In this document: in pieces, positions 17,151 through 26,743 of the stretch | Position numbering within the stretch: position 1 is the first letter of the stretch | Layout: each line of letters begins with the position of its first letter | Source of the DNA: an uncultured Desulfobacterium sp. | Lineage (GTDB): Bacteria > Desulfobacterota > DSM-4660 > Desulfatiglandales > Desulfatiglandaceae | DNA length: 64,000 nt | Direction: 5' to 3' | Assembly (NCBI GenBank): GCA_900258555.1 | Contig: LT984857.1 | Location: 121,768 to 185,767, forward strand | Made by a program: the position numbers and the translations under genes | The notes under the pieces: generated by a model | What the model was told of the DNA's origin: nothing | What the model saw: the letters and a program-made list of their open reading frames with translations, nothing else | The model's database searches: none

Positions 17151-18551
17151 TCAAGGAGTTCTGAATTTGTAATTCACGGCCACTCTATAGATGTTCTGAG
17201 CCCATTGAGGGTTGCCGCCGGCATGGATGTGAGTATAAGTGGCAAGGACATTTTTCCTGCAAATACCATCTCTTAAATCGTATATCCCACTCCCGCGATC
17301 CATTGTGAAAACGAAATCCCATCCTTCACGGCTGGTTATGACCGGCATTGAATAATGAAATTCATGGCCTTTGATTGTCTCGCCGACCTCATAATAGGGA
17401 TTTTGACGGTCCACCTTCAAGACCGTGTATCCATGACCCTGAGGTCTTTTTTTTAGTGTAAAAACGATTGGAAGCTCTCCGACCATTGGATAGGTATTTC
17501 CTTCCACCAGGAGGGATTCCCCCAAATACATCAACCCACCGCATTCAGCATAGACCGGAAGGCCATTCTCGATTTTTCTTTTTAATGAAGTCCTGAATGT
17601 CACATTTTCCGCCAGGGCCAAGGCCTGTGTCTCGGGAAATCCGCCTCCGATATAAAGGGTGTCAATCTCCGGTAGTTCTTTGTCGGTAAGGGCATTTATC
17701 TCCACAAGTTGGCCACCCATCTGTCTTAGATGATCCAGGTTCTCAGGATAATAAAACCAGAAAGATTTATCCAGGATAAAACCGATCCTTGGCCTCTCCT
17801 GGGCAGGTCTGATCTCATACAAGGTCCTTTTGGTCGAGCTTAATCTCCCCAGATCTGCTCCACGGTGTGCCAGATCCCAGATCTGATCGAGGTCAAGGTA
17901 TTTTTTTACAATAGACTTGGTCCACATAACCGCCTTTTCAGCCTGATCCCTTTCCTGAAAAGGTACAAGGCCCATGTGTCTTTCAGGAAATGGATTGTCC
18001 TTGAGCCTTGGGACCGACCCCACAACCGGAATGCCGCAATATCTCTCAATCGAATCCCTTATCAGATTTTCCTGCCGGGGACCCGCAACCCTGTTGAGGA
18101 TAACCCCGGTGATATTTATTTCAGGGTCAAAAACCTGGCAGCCTTTGACGACAGAAGCAACTGTGCGGGTGGACATGGTAACATCAACAATGAGCAACAC
18201 CGGGCAGTTAAGCAGTCGCGCCAGTTCTGCGGTGCTGCATGAGCCTTCAACGTCAAGCCCGTCGTAAAGTCCCCGGTTGCCTTCAATCAGGCAGATGTCC
18301 GCATCAGGGGAATTGGTCAGGAAAGAGTCCAGCATTTGTTCCGGATTCATCAAAAAGGGGTCCAGGTTATGGCACTGACTTCCTGCAGAAAAAGTCAGCC
18401 AGCCTGCGTCAATAAAATCCGGCCCCTTTTTAAAAGTGGCTATCTTGTATCCCTTTTCCAGCCATGCAGCCGCAAGCCCCAGCGAAAGGATGGTCTTACC
18501 AGAACCCCCTCTTAAGGCGGCAATTATTATTCGAGGGTAATTAAACAACAT
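17151..18551 (-). CDS. dsrN: DsrN / CbiA-type glutamine-dependent a,c-diamide synthase
   Basis: A protein of about 466 aa of the cobyrinate a,c-diamide synthase family. It has an N-terminal ATP-binding domain (ALRGGSGKT), the downstream CLIEGNRGLYDG segment, and a C-terminal class I glutamine amidotransferase domain with nucleophile Cys in YAECGGLMYLG and a His in GHEFHYS. In dsr loci this protein is called DsrN and is thought to amidate siroheme to siroamide, the cofactor of DsrAB. Adjacency to dsrA supports that role over B12 synthesis. I chose MLFNYPRI (18551) because family members start right at the P-loop strand; an in-frame ATG at 18593 would add 14 residues. It is transcribed divergently from dsrABD. 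Confidence 0.88.
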   Translation of the reverse strand: MLFNYPRIIIAALRGGSGKTILSLGLAAAWLEKGYKIATFKKGPDFIDAGWLTFSAGSQCHNLDPFLMNPEQMLDSFLTNSPDADICLIEGNRGLYDGLDVEGSCSTAELARLLNCPVLLIVDVTMSTRTVASVVKGCQVFDPEINITGVILNRVAGPRQENLIRDSIERYCGIPVVGSVPRLKDNPFPERHMGLVPFQERDQAEKAVMWTKSIVKKYLDLDQIWDLAHRGADLGRLSSTKRTLYEIRPAQERPRIGFILDKSFWFYYPENLDHLRQMGGQLVEINALTDKELPEIDTLYIGGGFPETQALALAENVTFRTSLKRKIENGLPVYAECGGLMYLGESLLVEGNTYPMVGELPIVFTLKKRPQGHGYTVLKVDRQNPYYEVGETIKGHEFHYSMPVITSREGWDFVFTMDRGSGIYDLRDGICRKNVLATYTHIHAGGNPQWAQNIYRVAVNYKFRTP

Positions 18552-18644
18552 GATATCCAAGACTCCAAAAAAATGTCCTGGGAATAGGGACATGGATTGA
18601 TAGGATTGTCAATAATAAACTCATGGATTTTTGGGGTTTTTTTG

Positions 18645-18674
18645 TTGACATTTAAAAATCAATTCTACTATAAA
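18645..18674 (+). promoter_or_regulatory. Candidate sigma-70 promoter for dsrABD
   Basis: A perfect TTGACA (18645-18650), an 18-bp spacer and TATAAA (18669-18674) lie about 215 bp before dsrA, giving a leader near 205 nt. The leader contains a second strong ribosome site (GGGAGGAGGTG near 18800) followed by a GTG frame of only 13 codons, possibly a leader peptide. Nothing else is seen in the dsrN-dsrA gap. Confidence 0.55.
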
Positions 18675-18887
18675 TGCAAACTTGTGTTTTTTCGTGATTA
18701 TCAATCCATTCTAATGTTAGAGAGTTTGGAAGAACACAGTGCTCAGATTAGTGATTTGATCATTAATGATAAGGACATAAATTACGAATAATGTTTTAGG
18801 GAGGAGGTGAAACATCAGCAAAATATTTTCTTTGGATTTACTCCTTGAACGATACCATTTCTCACTTATTAGAAGGAGGCATATATA

Positions 18888-20303
18888 ATGTTTGAGCCAA
18901 ATGAGGAACAAAGTGAACTGAAATATCAAGAACTTCGGATCTACAGCGACGAAGAGCTGCACAACTATACCGAAGAGGAACTCAAGAACTTCAAGTGCAA
19001 GCATGACATCCCGGACTTGGACGATTTGGAAAAAGGCCCCTGGCCCAGCTTTGTAGCGGATGCCAAGAGAGAGGCCCTGCACCGCAGGAAGCTTACCCAA
19101 GACAGGATGATGATCGAGAGAGATGTCGTGGAAGATATGCTGGGACAGGTGCAGATATCTTTTGATGAAGGTGAAACCCATTGGAAGCACGGCGGCATCG
19201 TTGGTGTGTTCGGTTACGGCGGCGGCGTTATCGGCCGGTATTCCGACCTGCCTGAAAAATTTCCTTCCATCGCACATTTTCATACAATGCGCATCAATCA
19301 GCCTTCGAGCAAGTTCTATAACTCAGATTATCTGAGGACAGTCTGCGATCTCTGGGAATACAGGGGAAGCGGCATGATGAACATGCATGGCTCCACAGGC
19401 GATATTATCTGTCTGGGGACCTTTACCGAGCAATTGGAGCCCATTTTTTATGAGCTGACCCATGTCCTCCAGCAGGATCTTGGCGGGTCAGGCTCAAACC
19501 TGCGTACACCCGAGTGCTGTGTCGGCAGGGCGCGCTGTGAATATGCCTGCATTGACACCCAGGCCATGTGCTATGAACTGACCCACTTTTATCAGGATGA
19601 ACTCCACAGACCTGCATTCCCCTATAAGTTCAAATTCAAATTTGACGGTTGCCCAAATGGTTGTGTGGCCTCCATTGCCAGGTCTGATATGTCTTACATC
19701 GGGACCTGGAGAGATGATATCCGGATTGATCAGGCGGCAGTCCAGGCCTATATAGGCGGCGAATTTAAACCCAACGCGGGCGCGCACTCTGGAAGAGATT
19801 GGGGCAAGTTTGACATAGAAAAAGAGGTGATTGGTCTGTGCCCGACAAAGTGCATGAGGATGAATGGCGGGAAGCTTGAGATAAACAACAAGGAATGCAC
19901 CCGCTGCATGCACTGCATCAATACCATGCCAAGGGCCTTAAGACCAGGCACTGAAACAGGCGTAAGCATACTGTTCGGCGCAAAGGCCCCCATCCTTGAC
20001 GGCGCGCAGATGTCAGTCCTGACCATTCCTTTTATGGAGTGTGAGCACCCCTATGACAACATCAAAGAGGTCGTGGAAAAGATATGGGAATGGTGGCCTG
20101 AAGAGGGCAAAAACCGTGAGCGTTTGGGTGAACTGATCCAGCGCCAGGGCTTAACCAAGCTCTTGCAGGTGCTTGAGGTTCCACCGATGCCGCAGATGGT
20201 CAAAGAACCCAGAAGCAACCCCTATATCTTCTGGAAGGCGGAAGACGTTCCTGGCGGATGGGAACGGGACATCAACGACTATCGCTCAAGACACAAGAGA
20301 TAG
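18888..20303 (+). CDS. dsrA: Dissimilatory sulfite reductase subunit alpha
   Basis: A 471-aa DsrA. Conserved blocks include [35 protein letters not shown] and [12 protein letters not shown]. The siroheme-[4Fe-4S] cysteines are in CVGRARC and CPNGC, and a ferredoxin domain carries CPTKC and CTRCMHC. With DsrB it reduces sulfite in the cytoplasm and loads sulfur on DsrC. The usual length is about 437 aa; here some 35 extra acidic residues precede the ordinary EKGPWPSF start, and the MFEPNEEQ start is supported by AGAAGGAGG. Direction and gene order are the standard dsrABD of sulfate reducers. It is not distinguishable as oxidative type, but DsrD presence argues for reductive use. Confidence 0.97.
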   Translation: MFEPNEEQSELKYQELRIYSDEELHNYTEEELKNFKCKHDIPDLDDLEKGPWPSFVADAKREALHRRKLTQDRMMIERDVVEDMLGQVQISFDEGETHWKHGGIVGVFGYGGGVIGRYSDLPEKFPSIAHFHTMRINQPSSKFYNSDYLRTVCDLWEYRGSGMMNMHGSTGDIICLGTFTEQLEPIFYELTHVLQQDLGGSGSNLRTPECCVGRARCEYACIDTQAMCYELTHFYQDELHRPAFPYKFKFKFDGCPNGCVASIARSDMSYIGTWRDDIRIDQAAVQAYIGGEFKPNAGAHSGRDWGKFDIEKEVIGLCPTKCMRMNGGKLEINNKECTRCMHCINTMPRALRPGTETGVSILFGAKAPILDGAQMSVLTIPFMECEHPYDNIKEVVEKIWEWWPEEGKNRERLGELIQRQGLTKLLQVLEVPPMPQMVKEPRSNPYIFWKAEDVPGGWERDINDYRSRHKR

Positions 20304-20316
20304 GAGGTATCAATCA

Positions 20317-21504
20317 ATGACATTATCTACAGAAAGATTCGGATTGTATAACCCGGAAAAACCCATGGAAAACAGGCTGACGGACTTAGGTCCCAGGCAT
20401 TTTTGGGAGTATTTTCCTCCTGTCATCCAGAACAATTACGGAAAATGGAAATATCACGAGATCCTGGAGCCTGGCGTCCTGGTCCACGTTGCGGAAAGCG
20501 GAGATAAGGTCTTCACAGTCCGCTGCGGCGGTTGCCGTTTCATGACCGTGGAGAACATTCGTGAGATCTGCGACATTGCAGACAAACACTGCGGCGGCTA
20601 TCTGCGGTTCACCACTCGAAATAACATCGAATTCATGGTGGACAGCCAAGACAAGATGGAGGCCCTGAAAAAGGACCTTATGAGCAGAAAACACGTCTCA
20701 GGGAGCTACAAATTCCCCATAGGCGGCACCGGCGCCGGCGTGACCAACATTGTCCACACACAGGGATATATCCACTGCCATACACCTGCAACCGATGCAT
20801 CCAGTATGGTAAAGGCCGTGATGGATGAACTTTTCGACTATTTCCAGGGGATGGCCCTTCCGGCCCAGGTCAGGGTGTCCATGGCATGCTGTCTTAACAT
20901 GTGCGGTGCTGTACACTGCTCTGACATAGCACTTTTGGGCTATCACAGAAAACCGCCGATCGTTGACAGTGAAGTCCTTGAGAAGGTATGCGAAATACCG
21001 CTGGTCATTGCTGCGTGCCCGACCGCTGCAATTTCGCCCTCCAAGACGGATGACGGTAAAAAGACGGTCAAGATCAAGGGCGAACGATGCATGTTCTGCG
21101 GCAATTGCTATACCATGTGCATGGCGCTGCCGCTTTCCGACAAGGAAGGCGACTGTGTGACCGTGCTGGCAGGCGGCAAGATCTCCAACAGGATCAGCCC
21201 CCCGAAGTTTTCCAAGGTCGTAATACCGGCCCTCCCCAATAACTTTCCCAGATTCCCAGAGGTGTGCGAATCTGTGAAGAAAATCATTGAGGCCTATGCA
21301 GCAGACGCCAACAAATATGAGAGGGTTGGCGACTGGGCCGAGAGGATCGGATGGGAGAAATTCTTTGAGAAATGCGATGTCCCATTTACTGAGCATTTAC
21401 TTGATGACTATCGCCTGCAGTATGATACTTACAGGACATCCACCCAGTTTAAGTTCACTGAGGCGGCCTGGGATGTCTCAAGGGCGATCGGCGGCATCGA
21501 ATAA
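20317..21504 (+). CDS. dsrB: Dissimilatory sulfite reductase subunit beta
   Basis: A 395-aa DsrB, starting [20 protein letters not shown] after TAGGAGG, 13 bp after dsrA. Expected marks are [14 protein letters not shown], the cysteine cluster [11 protein letters not shown] and a ferredoxin domain with [11 protein letters not shown]. It carries the catalytic siroheme in the alpha2beta2 enzyme. A longer in-frame extension back to 20173 would overlap dsrA and is not believed. Confidence 0.97.
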   Translation: MTLSTERFGLYNPEKPMENRLTDLGPRHFWEYFPPVIQNNYGKWKYHEILEPGVLVHVAESGDKVFTVRCGGCRFMTVENIREICDIADKHCGGYLRFTTRNNIEFMVDSQDKMEALKKDLMSRKHVSGSYKFPIGGTGAGVTNIVHTQGYIHCHTPATDASSMVKAVMDELFDYFQGMALPAQVRVSMACCLNMCGAVHCSDIALLGYHRKPPIVDSEVLEKVCEIPLVIAACPTAAISPSKTDDGKKTVKIKGERCMFCGNCYTMCMALPLSDKEGDCVTVLAGGKISNRISPPKFSKVVIPALPNNFPRFPEVCESVKKIIEAYAADANKYERVGDWAERIGWEKFFEKCDVPFTEHLLDDYRLQYDTYRTSTQFKFTEAAWDVSRAIGGIE

Positions 21505-21594
21505 AAAGCTTATAGGCTTCCGGCTGGAAACGCATCCGGATGATAACAGCGGATGAAACCGTTTCCCGCGGAAGCCCCCAAAAGGAGCGAGGTT

Positions 21595-21825
21595 ATGGAA
21601 GACATAAAGAAGGCCATTTTGGAGTTTGCCCAGACCAGCAAGAAGAGCAAATTTTATTACAATGACATTCAAAAGGCGGTTCAAGAGGTCCTTCCCGACG
21701 CCAAAGGCAGGGATATCAAAAAGGCTGCGACCGCGCTGATTAATGAAGAAAAATTGATCTATTTTTCCACCGGCAGCAGTACGATGTATGGCCTGAAAGG
21801 CAGAGGACAAACAGAGGATCATTAG
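21595..21825 (+). CDS. dsrD: DsrD, winged-helix activator of DsrAB
   Basis: A 76-aa DsrD beginning MEDIKKAILEFAQ, with AAATALINEEKLIYFSTGSS, the winged-helix wing characteristic of the family. DsrD is restricted mainly to organisms that reduce sulfite and has been shown to stimulate DsrAB. The ATG at 21595 has GGAGCGAGG ahead; an earlier in-frame ATG at 21553 is unlikely. It is the third gene of the dsrABD operon and is followed by a strong terminator. Confidence 0.95.
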   Translation: MEDIKKAILEFAQTSKKSKFYYNDIQKAVQEVLPDAKGRDIKKAATALINEEKLIYFSTGSSTMYGLKGRGQTEDH

Positions 21826-21871
21826 CATCCGCCGGGTGTCGCTGCTAAATTAGATCTCAAATTGATAGCAG

Positions 21872-21908
21872 AAGAGGCCGCTGTCCACGCAGGATTGCGG
21901 CCTCTTTT
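21872..21908 (+). terminator. Rho-independent terminator after dsrD
   Basis: AAGAGGCCGC (21872-21881) pairs with GCGGCCTCTT (21897-21906), followed by TTTTT. This GC-rich stem with a T-run ends the dsrABD transcript. Confidence 0.85.
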
Positions 21909-21943
21909 TATGTTATATACTATAAGATGTTTTGAGGTGTGTT

Positions 21944-22564
21944 ATGAAGACCCCGCAGGGTTCCGAAGAGTTTATCGCCCAACAGAAACTCCTGGAAAAA
22001 GAAGAAACCGAGTGCGCCAACTCAAGTTACAACCTTGGAGTTTCCCTTATGGAGCAAGGCAGACTGGATGAGGCCATTGTGGCCTTCAAGGATGCGATTG
22101 CAAGCAGCGGCAGGATGTTTGAGGGATATGTCAACCTGGGTTATATCTATTTTAAGAGAGGAAACCTTGAGGAGGTTGTGGAGGTCAACCAAAAGGCAAT
22201 CCAGATAGAGCCAAGATACGCAAGGGGCTATGCCAATCTGGGTTTTGCCTATCTGCAGATGATGAAGACTGATGAGGCGATTGAGGCGCTTAACAAGGCC
22301 ATAGAACTCAATCCGGAAATCGTCCAGGCCTGGAGTAACCTGATAAACGCCCACCTCCAAAATGACGACGTAGAGAAGGCCATTGAAGTTGGGATTAAAA
22401 CCGTGGAACTGGCACCGGATTTCGGTCTTGGTCACAACAATCTCGCATCTGCCTATTACAACAATGGTGACTACAAAAAGGCCATAGAACATCTGGACAG
22501 GGCTATGGAGCTGGGATTCATACCCCATCCAGAATTTTTAAAGGCATTGGAGCCACATCGTTAA
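21944..22564 (+). CDS. Tetratricopeptide-repeat protein
   Basis: A 206-aa protein of about four to five TPR units (SYNLGVSLMEQGRLDEAI, GYVNLGYIYFKRGNLEEV, GYANLGFAYLQMMKTDEAI, GHNNLASAYYNNGDYKKAI). No signal peptide or membrane segment, so a cytoplasmic scaffold is likely. The start MKTPQGSEEF has GAGGTG ahead; a TTG at 21932 is less likely. The stop touches the next start (22565), so it is cotranscribed with the YkgJ-type gene. Its position behind dsrABD suggests a link to sulfite reduction, but nothing in the sequence proves it. Confidence 0.85.
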   Translation: MKTPQGSEEFIAQQKLLEKEETECANSSYNLGVSLMEQGRLDEAIVAFKDAIASSGRMFEGYVNLGYIYFKRGNLEEVVEVNQKAIQIEPRYARGYANLGFAYLQMMKTDEAIEALNKAIELNPEIVQAWSNLINAHLQNDDVEKAIEVGIKTVELAPDFGLGHNNLASAYYNNGDYKKAIEHLDRAMELGFIPHPEFLKALEPHR

Positions 22565-23206
22565 ATGGACTTTACATACCTGTTTGAACCTTACGACAAG
22601 CTGGTGACAAACGCAGATAATGCCTTTCAGAGAATGCTGAACGAGTTCACTGACTGCATAAACTGCAAGCCTGGGTGCTCAGATTGCTGTCATGCTGTAT
22701 TCGGACTCTTTATAGTGGAGGCAGCCTTCCTTAAGCACGATTTTGACAGATTGGATCCAGTTGAAAGGGAGGCTGCCTTGCAGAGATGCGATCAGTCTGA
22801 TAGGGAGTTAGAAAAACTGGAAGGAATGCTTAAGGCCTTTGAAAATGACCCGGCGATGAGGGCCTATTCTTTGGCCAAGGCCAGGGTTAGGTGTCCACTT
22901 TTAAGCGACCACCACGAGTGTATTTTATACCCATATAGGCCGATTACATGCCGGGTCTATGGCATACCCACCGCGGTAAACGGAATGGCAAGGGTCTGCG
23001 GAAAGGCCGGATTTAAAAAAGGGAGCATCTATCCTGTATTTGATCTGGATGGGGCTCAACGGGAACTCTATCAGATGTCCAAGGGGCTCGTGGAAAGGAT
23101 GGGCGGAAAAGATTCCGAAAGGGCCTCACTCTTGATATCAATATCTAAGGTAATTAAGACCCCTATTGAACAACTTCTTTCCGCAGATACTGGTGCAGCA
23201 ACCTGA
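22565..23206 (+). CDS. YkgJ-family cysteine-cluster protein
   Basis: A 213-aa protein with the YkgJ metal-binding signature: CINCKPGCSDCC near residue 36, then CPLLSDHHECILYPYRPITCR near residue 110. The family is predicted to bind zinc or an iron-sulfur cluster and has no defined reaction. It starts directly after the TPR gene stop. Its 3' end overlaps the convergent 384-aa gene by 44 bp. Confidence 0.85.
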   Translation: MDFTYLFEPYDKLVTNADNAFQRMLNEFTDCINCKPGCSDCCHAVFGLFIVEAAFLKHDFDRLDPVEREAALQRCDQSDRELEKLEGMLKAFENDPAMRAYSLAKARVRCPLLSDHHECILYPYRPITCRVYGIPTAVNGMARVCGKAGFKKGSIYPVFDLDGAQRELYQMSKGLVERMGGKDSERASLLISISKVIKTPIEQLLSADTGAAT

Positions 23207-24317
23207 TGTGGGTTCCCATATTTTCTTTTATCAAGGCATAATCTGCCGGGGTGTCTTCCTGATAAAGACAGGACAGAGGCTGAAAGAGGGCCTCAAGTTC
23301 CTCCTCTTTAAATGATCCTAATAGTGAAATCAGATCCTTTACCCTTACAAGGCCATACCTTCCTTGTTTCTCCATCGTTTCTAGGGCATCAAAGAAGCCC
23401 CTGGTGACGGCCTCCACCGAAAAATCCCCCGCCCATGTGGTTTCTCCCACGCCGTCAAGCCTGTCCAACCTCATCCTGACTGTCATGTTCAGAAAAAAGT
23501 AGATGATGGCTATGACAGGATTTACAAAATCCACTGAAAAATAGTCCATCAAAGAACAATATCCTCTCGCGGTTGTGAGCCTGACATCAATGTCTCCCTC
23601 TTTGCTTCTGACGATAAAATCCCCTGCCGCATGGTGCCATGGATGGATCTGGTAAAAATTACTTGTGTCATAATATAGAGTAAGGATCATGGCCGCTTGT
23701 CTGAAGATCTCAAATGCCTCCTTTGGTGAGGCCTGACGATTTCCATTTATGTGATCCCAGATACAGATCTTTTGCATGTTATCTCGCTGATCAATAGTCA
23801 TATGCCATTCATGGAAGCTTTCAAACCACTCAGATAGAAGCATCAGCAGAGACTCACACATTTGGCCTCTCTGACATGTTACCTCGGCCCGGTAAAAGAT
23901 CTTTGGAAGATAGGGGAGGTTAAAAGAGGCATTCAACTGATTCAGTATTCCATCTTCACGATCAAGCCATTGTCGGCCATGTCCTGAGATCGCTGTGCTG
24001 ATTGCCAGCTTCAACCGTTGAGAATTAGAAAAGACCTCCACACTGGCAAGGTGGTAGAGTACACCATGTTTTTCACTGCGGATCAGTATCTTCTCAATGG
24101 GATCGAGATCATGGCTGTTTACTGATCCCTCCCTTGAAGAGCAGATTGATTGTATGGCAGTCTCACTGAGTATAAAGGCCTTAAGAGAGTTGAAGTAGTC
24201 GGCAAGAGTAAGAAATGGATGGGACTGTGATGGTGTTATCAGGAACGGCCTTTCCAGGTCTTGGGCTCCAAGGGGGATATCGCCATCAGGGGAAGAGAAG
24301 AGAAACTCTGTGATCAT
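23163..24317 (-). CDS. Conserved protein of unknown function (384 aa)
   Basis: A 384-aa soluble protein, no signal peptide or transmembrane segment. It has segments such as KICIWDHINGN and FYQIHPWHHAAGDFIV, whose His/Asp pattern faintly recalls kinase-like or phosphotransferase folds, but I do not recognise the family. Its start overlaps the stop of the upstream zinc-ribbon/HEAT gene by 4 bp, so the two are translationally coupled. It converges on the dsr-side TPR/YkgJ genes. Confidence 0.75.
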   Translation of the reverse strand: MITEFLFSSPDGDIPLGAQDLERPFLITPSQSHPFLTLADYFNSLKAFILSETAIQSICSSREGSVNSHDLDPIEKILIRSEKHGVLYHLASVEVFSNSQRLKLAISTAISGHGRQWLDREDGILNQLNASFNLPYLPKIFYRAEVTCQRGQMCESLLMLLSEWFESFHEWHMTIDQRDNMQKICIWDHINGNRQASPKEAFEIFRQAAMILTLYYDTSNFYQIHPWHHAAGDFIVRSKEGDIDVRLTTARGYCSLMDYFSVDFVNPVIAIIYFFLNMTVRMRLDRLDGVGETTWAGDFSVEAVTRGFFDALETMEKQGRYGLVRVKDLISLLGSFKEEELEALFQPLSCLYQEDTPADYALIKENMGTHIRLLHQYLRKEVVQ

Positions 24318-25414
24318 AGCCTGGTCAGGGCCTCGGATGCCACTTGGCCGACTGTTTTTCTCTGAATAACCCCTTCCTTATAGATCTCAATCTCTAGAGA
24401 TTCATCCACGAGCGTCTGAAGATCCTGCCTTGCCTCGTAGGCCCCAAGATTACCCATAAGCAACGCAGCATACCCCCTGACCCTGGCATCCGGGTCTTTT
24501 AGAAAATCGAAGAAATAAAAGGTATGCTTACGAAGCAGGGCCGGCCCGGACTTGGCGATCCTGGCCAGGGCCTCAAGCGCATCAGCCCTTCGTGTCCTAT
24601 CCCCCAAAAATTGGTAGATCTGCGGGGCGTATCCTCCAAAAAGGTCTGGCCTATGGCCGATTATCTCTCCGATGGCCTCAAATGCCCCCAAAGGAAAGGC
24701 GGCGGTATCGGATAAGGAATAGAAGAGGCCCTGCAGGAGTTTTGAAACGAGAGAAGGGTCGGTTTCACCAATCAAGGCGCATGCCTTACCTAGGGTATCC
24801 GCGGCCCTACGGCGAAAAAGGTCATCGCCTGAATAGAGCAGGCGCTGTATGTATCTGATGATTTTTTTGTCTTTCTTAGCTGCGGCCAGTATTGGTTCAA
24901 TCTGGTAGGCCTTAACCGACTCCTCGACCATGGCCTTGGACAGGGTCTGTTTTTTTGAACCCCTGCTTCGAATTTGTGTCTCCTGGGGATGAATTGCCTT
25001 TGTGAGCCTTTTTTCGATCCCTTCTGCTGTCGCATCCAGCACATCTTTATGAAGTCTTACAAAATACAAGGCCCCAGATGTCTTTCTGCCTTCATAGGAA
25101 CCGCTTGAGACAATAAGATGGGTTTGCAGGTCATAGTTTTCAACAATCTCCTGTTGGTAATCTTCTCCAGGAAAGAGGCCCCAGGCCAGATCCCAGTCCA
25201 TATTGCACCCGAATACCAGGGCCTCTATCATGGCCGAGCCCAAGTTGTGCCCTGTTTCATCGCATGAGTAAACTGCCCCACATGAACAAGAACCCACGGG
25301 CATCTCTCCCTGCCGCCTGGTGCTCAATTCCTTTGGTCTTTCAATCAGAGATGAACAAAAAGGGCAAGTCGGTCTTTTTACAGGTTCTCTGCCAAAGAAT
25401 TTATTCTGAAACAT
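24314..25414 (-). CDS. Zinc-ribbon and HEAT-repeat protein
   Basis: A 366-aa protein. The N-terminus has a zinc ribbon (CPFCSSLIERP with CSCGAVYSC, residues 17-50). Residues about 180-345 form helical PBS-lyase/HEAT-like repeats (RRRAADTLGKACALI, TRRADALEALARIA, ARVRGYAALLMGNLGAYEAR). Such repeats usually mediate protein contacts. It overlaps the 96-aa gene upstream by 14 bp and the 384-aa gene downstream by 4 bp. Conserved architecture near dsr genes hints at a role in sulfate-reducer metabolism (inference). Confidence 0.78.
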   Translation of the reverse strand: MFQNKFFGREPVKRPTCPFCSSLIERPKELSTRRQGEMPVGSCSCGAVYSCDETGHNLGSAMIEALVFGCNMDWDLAWGLFPGEDYQQEIVENYDLQTHLIVSSGSYEGRKTSGALYFVRLHKDVLDATAEGIEKRLTKAIHPQETQIRSRGSKKQTLSKAMVEESVKAYQIEPILAAAKKDKKIIRYIQRLLYSGDDLFRRRAADTLGKACALIGETDPSLVSKLLQGLFYSLSDTAAFPLGAFEAIGEIIGHRPDLFGGYAPQIYQFLGDRTRRADALEALARIAKSGPALLRKHTFYFFDFLKDPDARVRGYAALLMGNLGAYEARQDLQTLVDESLEIEIYKEGVIQRKTVGQVASEALTRL

Positions 25415-25691
25415 CTGTTGTTACCTTAGCCGGCTTACGCTGGGCCGCCAAGGGAAAGCCCCTGGAATCTTCATCATATTCAAATCCTACAATCTCTAAG
25501 CCGAAGCGATTGGACCTGAACTCAATCACCCAATTTCTGTACTGGTCACCTGCAAATTCACAGCTTATGTTACCAATCCTCGCGTCCATACTGATCAGCC
25601 TTGGCACAATGTCTTCATTGAAGATCTCGATAATATGGATTTTATCATCATCGCTGAGCGTTGGTAAAACTGGATGGTCTTTTCCGGCCAT
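25401..25691 (-). CDS. Conserved protein of unknown function (96 aa)
   Basis: A 96-aa acidic protein (MAGKDHPVLPTLSDDDKIHI, FNEDIVPRLISMDARIGNI) with no transmembrane segment. The FEYDEDSRGF segment and the overlap of its end with the start of the zinc-ribbon/HEAT gene support it as a real first gene of a three-gene operon. Family not recognised. Confidence 0.7.
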   Translation of the reverse strand: MAGKDHPVLPTLSDDDKIHIIEIFNEDIVPRLISMDARIGNISCEFAGDQYRNWVIEFRSNRFGLEIVGFEYDEDSRGFPLAAQRKPAKVTTDVSE

Positions 25692-25746
25692 GGTAAGAGA
25701 TCCATAAAAACATATCAGCTCAATACGGGGAGTTTATGAACAGAGT

Positions 25747-25995
25747 CTATCTTGATGGTCCCGGCAAATCAAGGGTCATGCAGCGATTTGATCCCCCGCC
25801 ACATGTTTTTTCTGTGATTTTTGCCTGATTTCCTGCAGCACCAGCTCCAATGGAATAGTTGGTTCTGCTTACAACACGCTCAAGGTCGGCAGACCGGCAA
25901 TCGGGGCAGTTAAGATCCACCTCTTCGTTTGAATTGATGAACAGTTTTTCAAAAACATTGCCACATTCAAGACACTTGAATTCAAATATCGGCAT
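25747..25995 (-). CDS. FmdB-type zinc-ribbon protein
   Basis: An 82-aa protein beginning MPIFEFKCLECGNVFEKLF, the standard FmdB/CxxC_CxxC_SSSS opening, with a second knuckle CPDCRSADLERV. The C-terminal part is Gly/Ala-rich with extra cysteines (TCGGGSNRC). The start at 25995 is chosen since AGGAGT lies just ahead and the family starts here. A putative regulator or metal-binding factor; no known substrate. Confidence 0.85.
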   Translation of the reverse strand: MPIFEFKCLECGNVFEKLFINSNEEVDLNCPDCRSADLERVVSRTNYSIGAGAAGNQAKITEKTCGGGSNRCMTLDLPGPSR

Positions 25996-26046
25996 TATGG
26001 TTACTCCTATATTAAAATACAATCGAATTTATAGTCATCACGAGCA

Positions 26047-26068
26047 CAAAAGTCAATTTTGACTTTTG
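26047..26068. promoter_or_regulatory. Perfect palindrome upstream of the FmdB-type gene
   Basis: CAAAAGTCAA and TTGACTTTTG form a 10-bp perfect inverted repeat with a 2-nt centre, 52 bp upstream of the FmdB-type start. It could be an operator. The remaining 295-bp AT-rich gap (26023-26317) contains no gene. Confidence 0.45.
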
Positions 26069-26317
26069 GTAAAGGCTTCACCCTCTACATAGACTCAGCA
26101 ATGGCATAGATGTTGCTAAATAAAGGTTAAAGATTATGCAGGCACCTTACGTGGCTTTTCTTTAAAAATGAACATAACACTTTGTAATAATAAGATAATT
26201 TATTATTATGGCTTTGATGAAATAGTCATTTGTATCCGTTCAGCATGTCTACCAATGAGCAAAGCGTATTAAAAAAGATAAGAATTTCTTTTAATATATA
26301 TAAGGGGTTATACTGTT

Positions 26318-26722
26318 ATGAGTAATGAACCAAGTATTGAGAGACGAAAAGAGAAGAGACATCCAATTTGTATGGATATCAAGGTTATTGCACCCAAGAC
26401 TTCTTTCCCGGCCTTTGCGACAAATATCAGTGGGGGGGGGCTTGAAATCAGCACGCCCACGGGAATCAATCCCCAAACAAAGCTGATGATCTTTCTTCAA
26501 CTGGAGGAGGAATTCGTATTTCACGGGACTGTGATCTGGGCACTTGGAGACTTTGTCAACAAAAAGTGGATTTACAGGGCAGGAATCAGGACCGACACAA
26601 TTGCATTTAAAAACAGGCAGGCCAATACGGCAGCAGAAAAGGCGGAGGTCATAAAAAAGATCCTTCCACAAATCAGAGATAGAGAGGCAGGGATGAATGA
26701 GCTAAAAAAGATGTTCGCATAA
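26318..26722 (+). CDS. PilZ-domain protein
   Basis: A 134-aa protein with the PilZ c-di-GMP-binding marks RRKEKRH (residues 10-16) and NISGGG (about 42). It has no other domain and ends in an acidic-basic helix. Single-domain PilZ proteins usually transmit c-di-GMP signals to motility or exopolysaccharide systems; motAB and another PilZ protein are located 2-4 kb away. Confidence 0.85.
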   Translation: MSNEPSIERRKEKRHPICMDIKVIAPKTSFPAFATNISGGGLEISTPTGINPQTKLMIFLQLEEEFVFHGTVIWALGDFVNKKWIYRAGIRTDTIAFKNRQANTAAEKAEVIKKILPQIRDREAGMNELKKMFA

Positions 26723-26743
26723 CAGTGGAGGTTGCAAAAGAAG

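Noticed and set aside
18597-18791. 64-codon frame between dsrN and dsrA
   Set aside because: Low-complexity, overlaps the promoter, no ribosome site.
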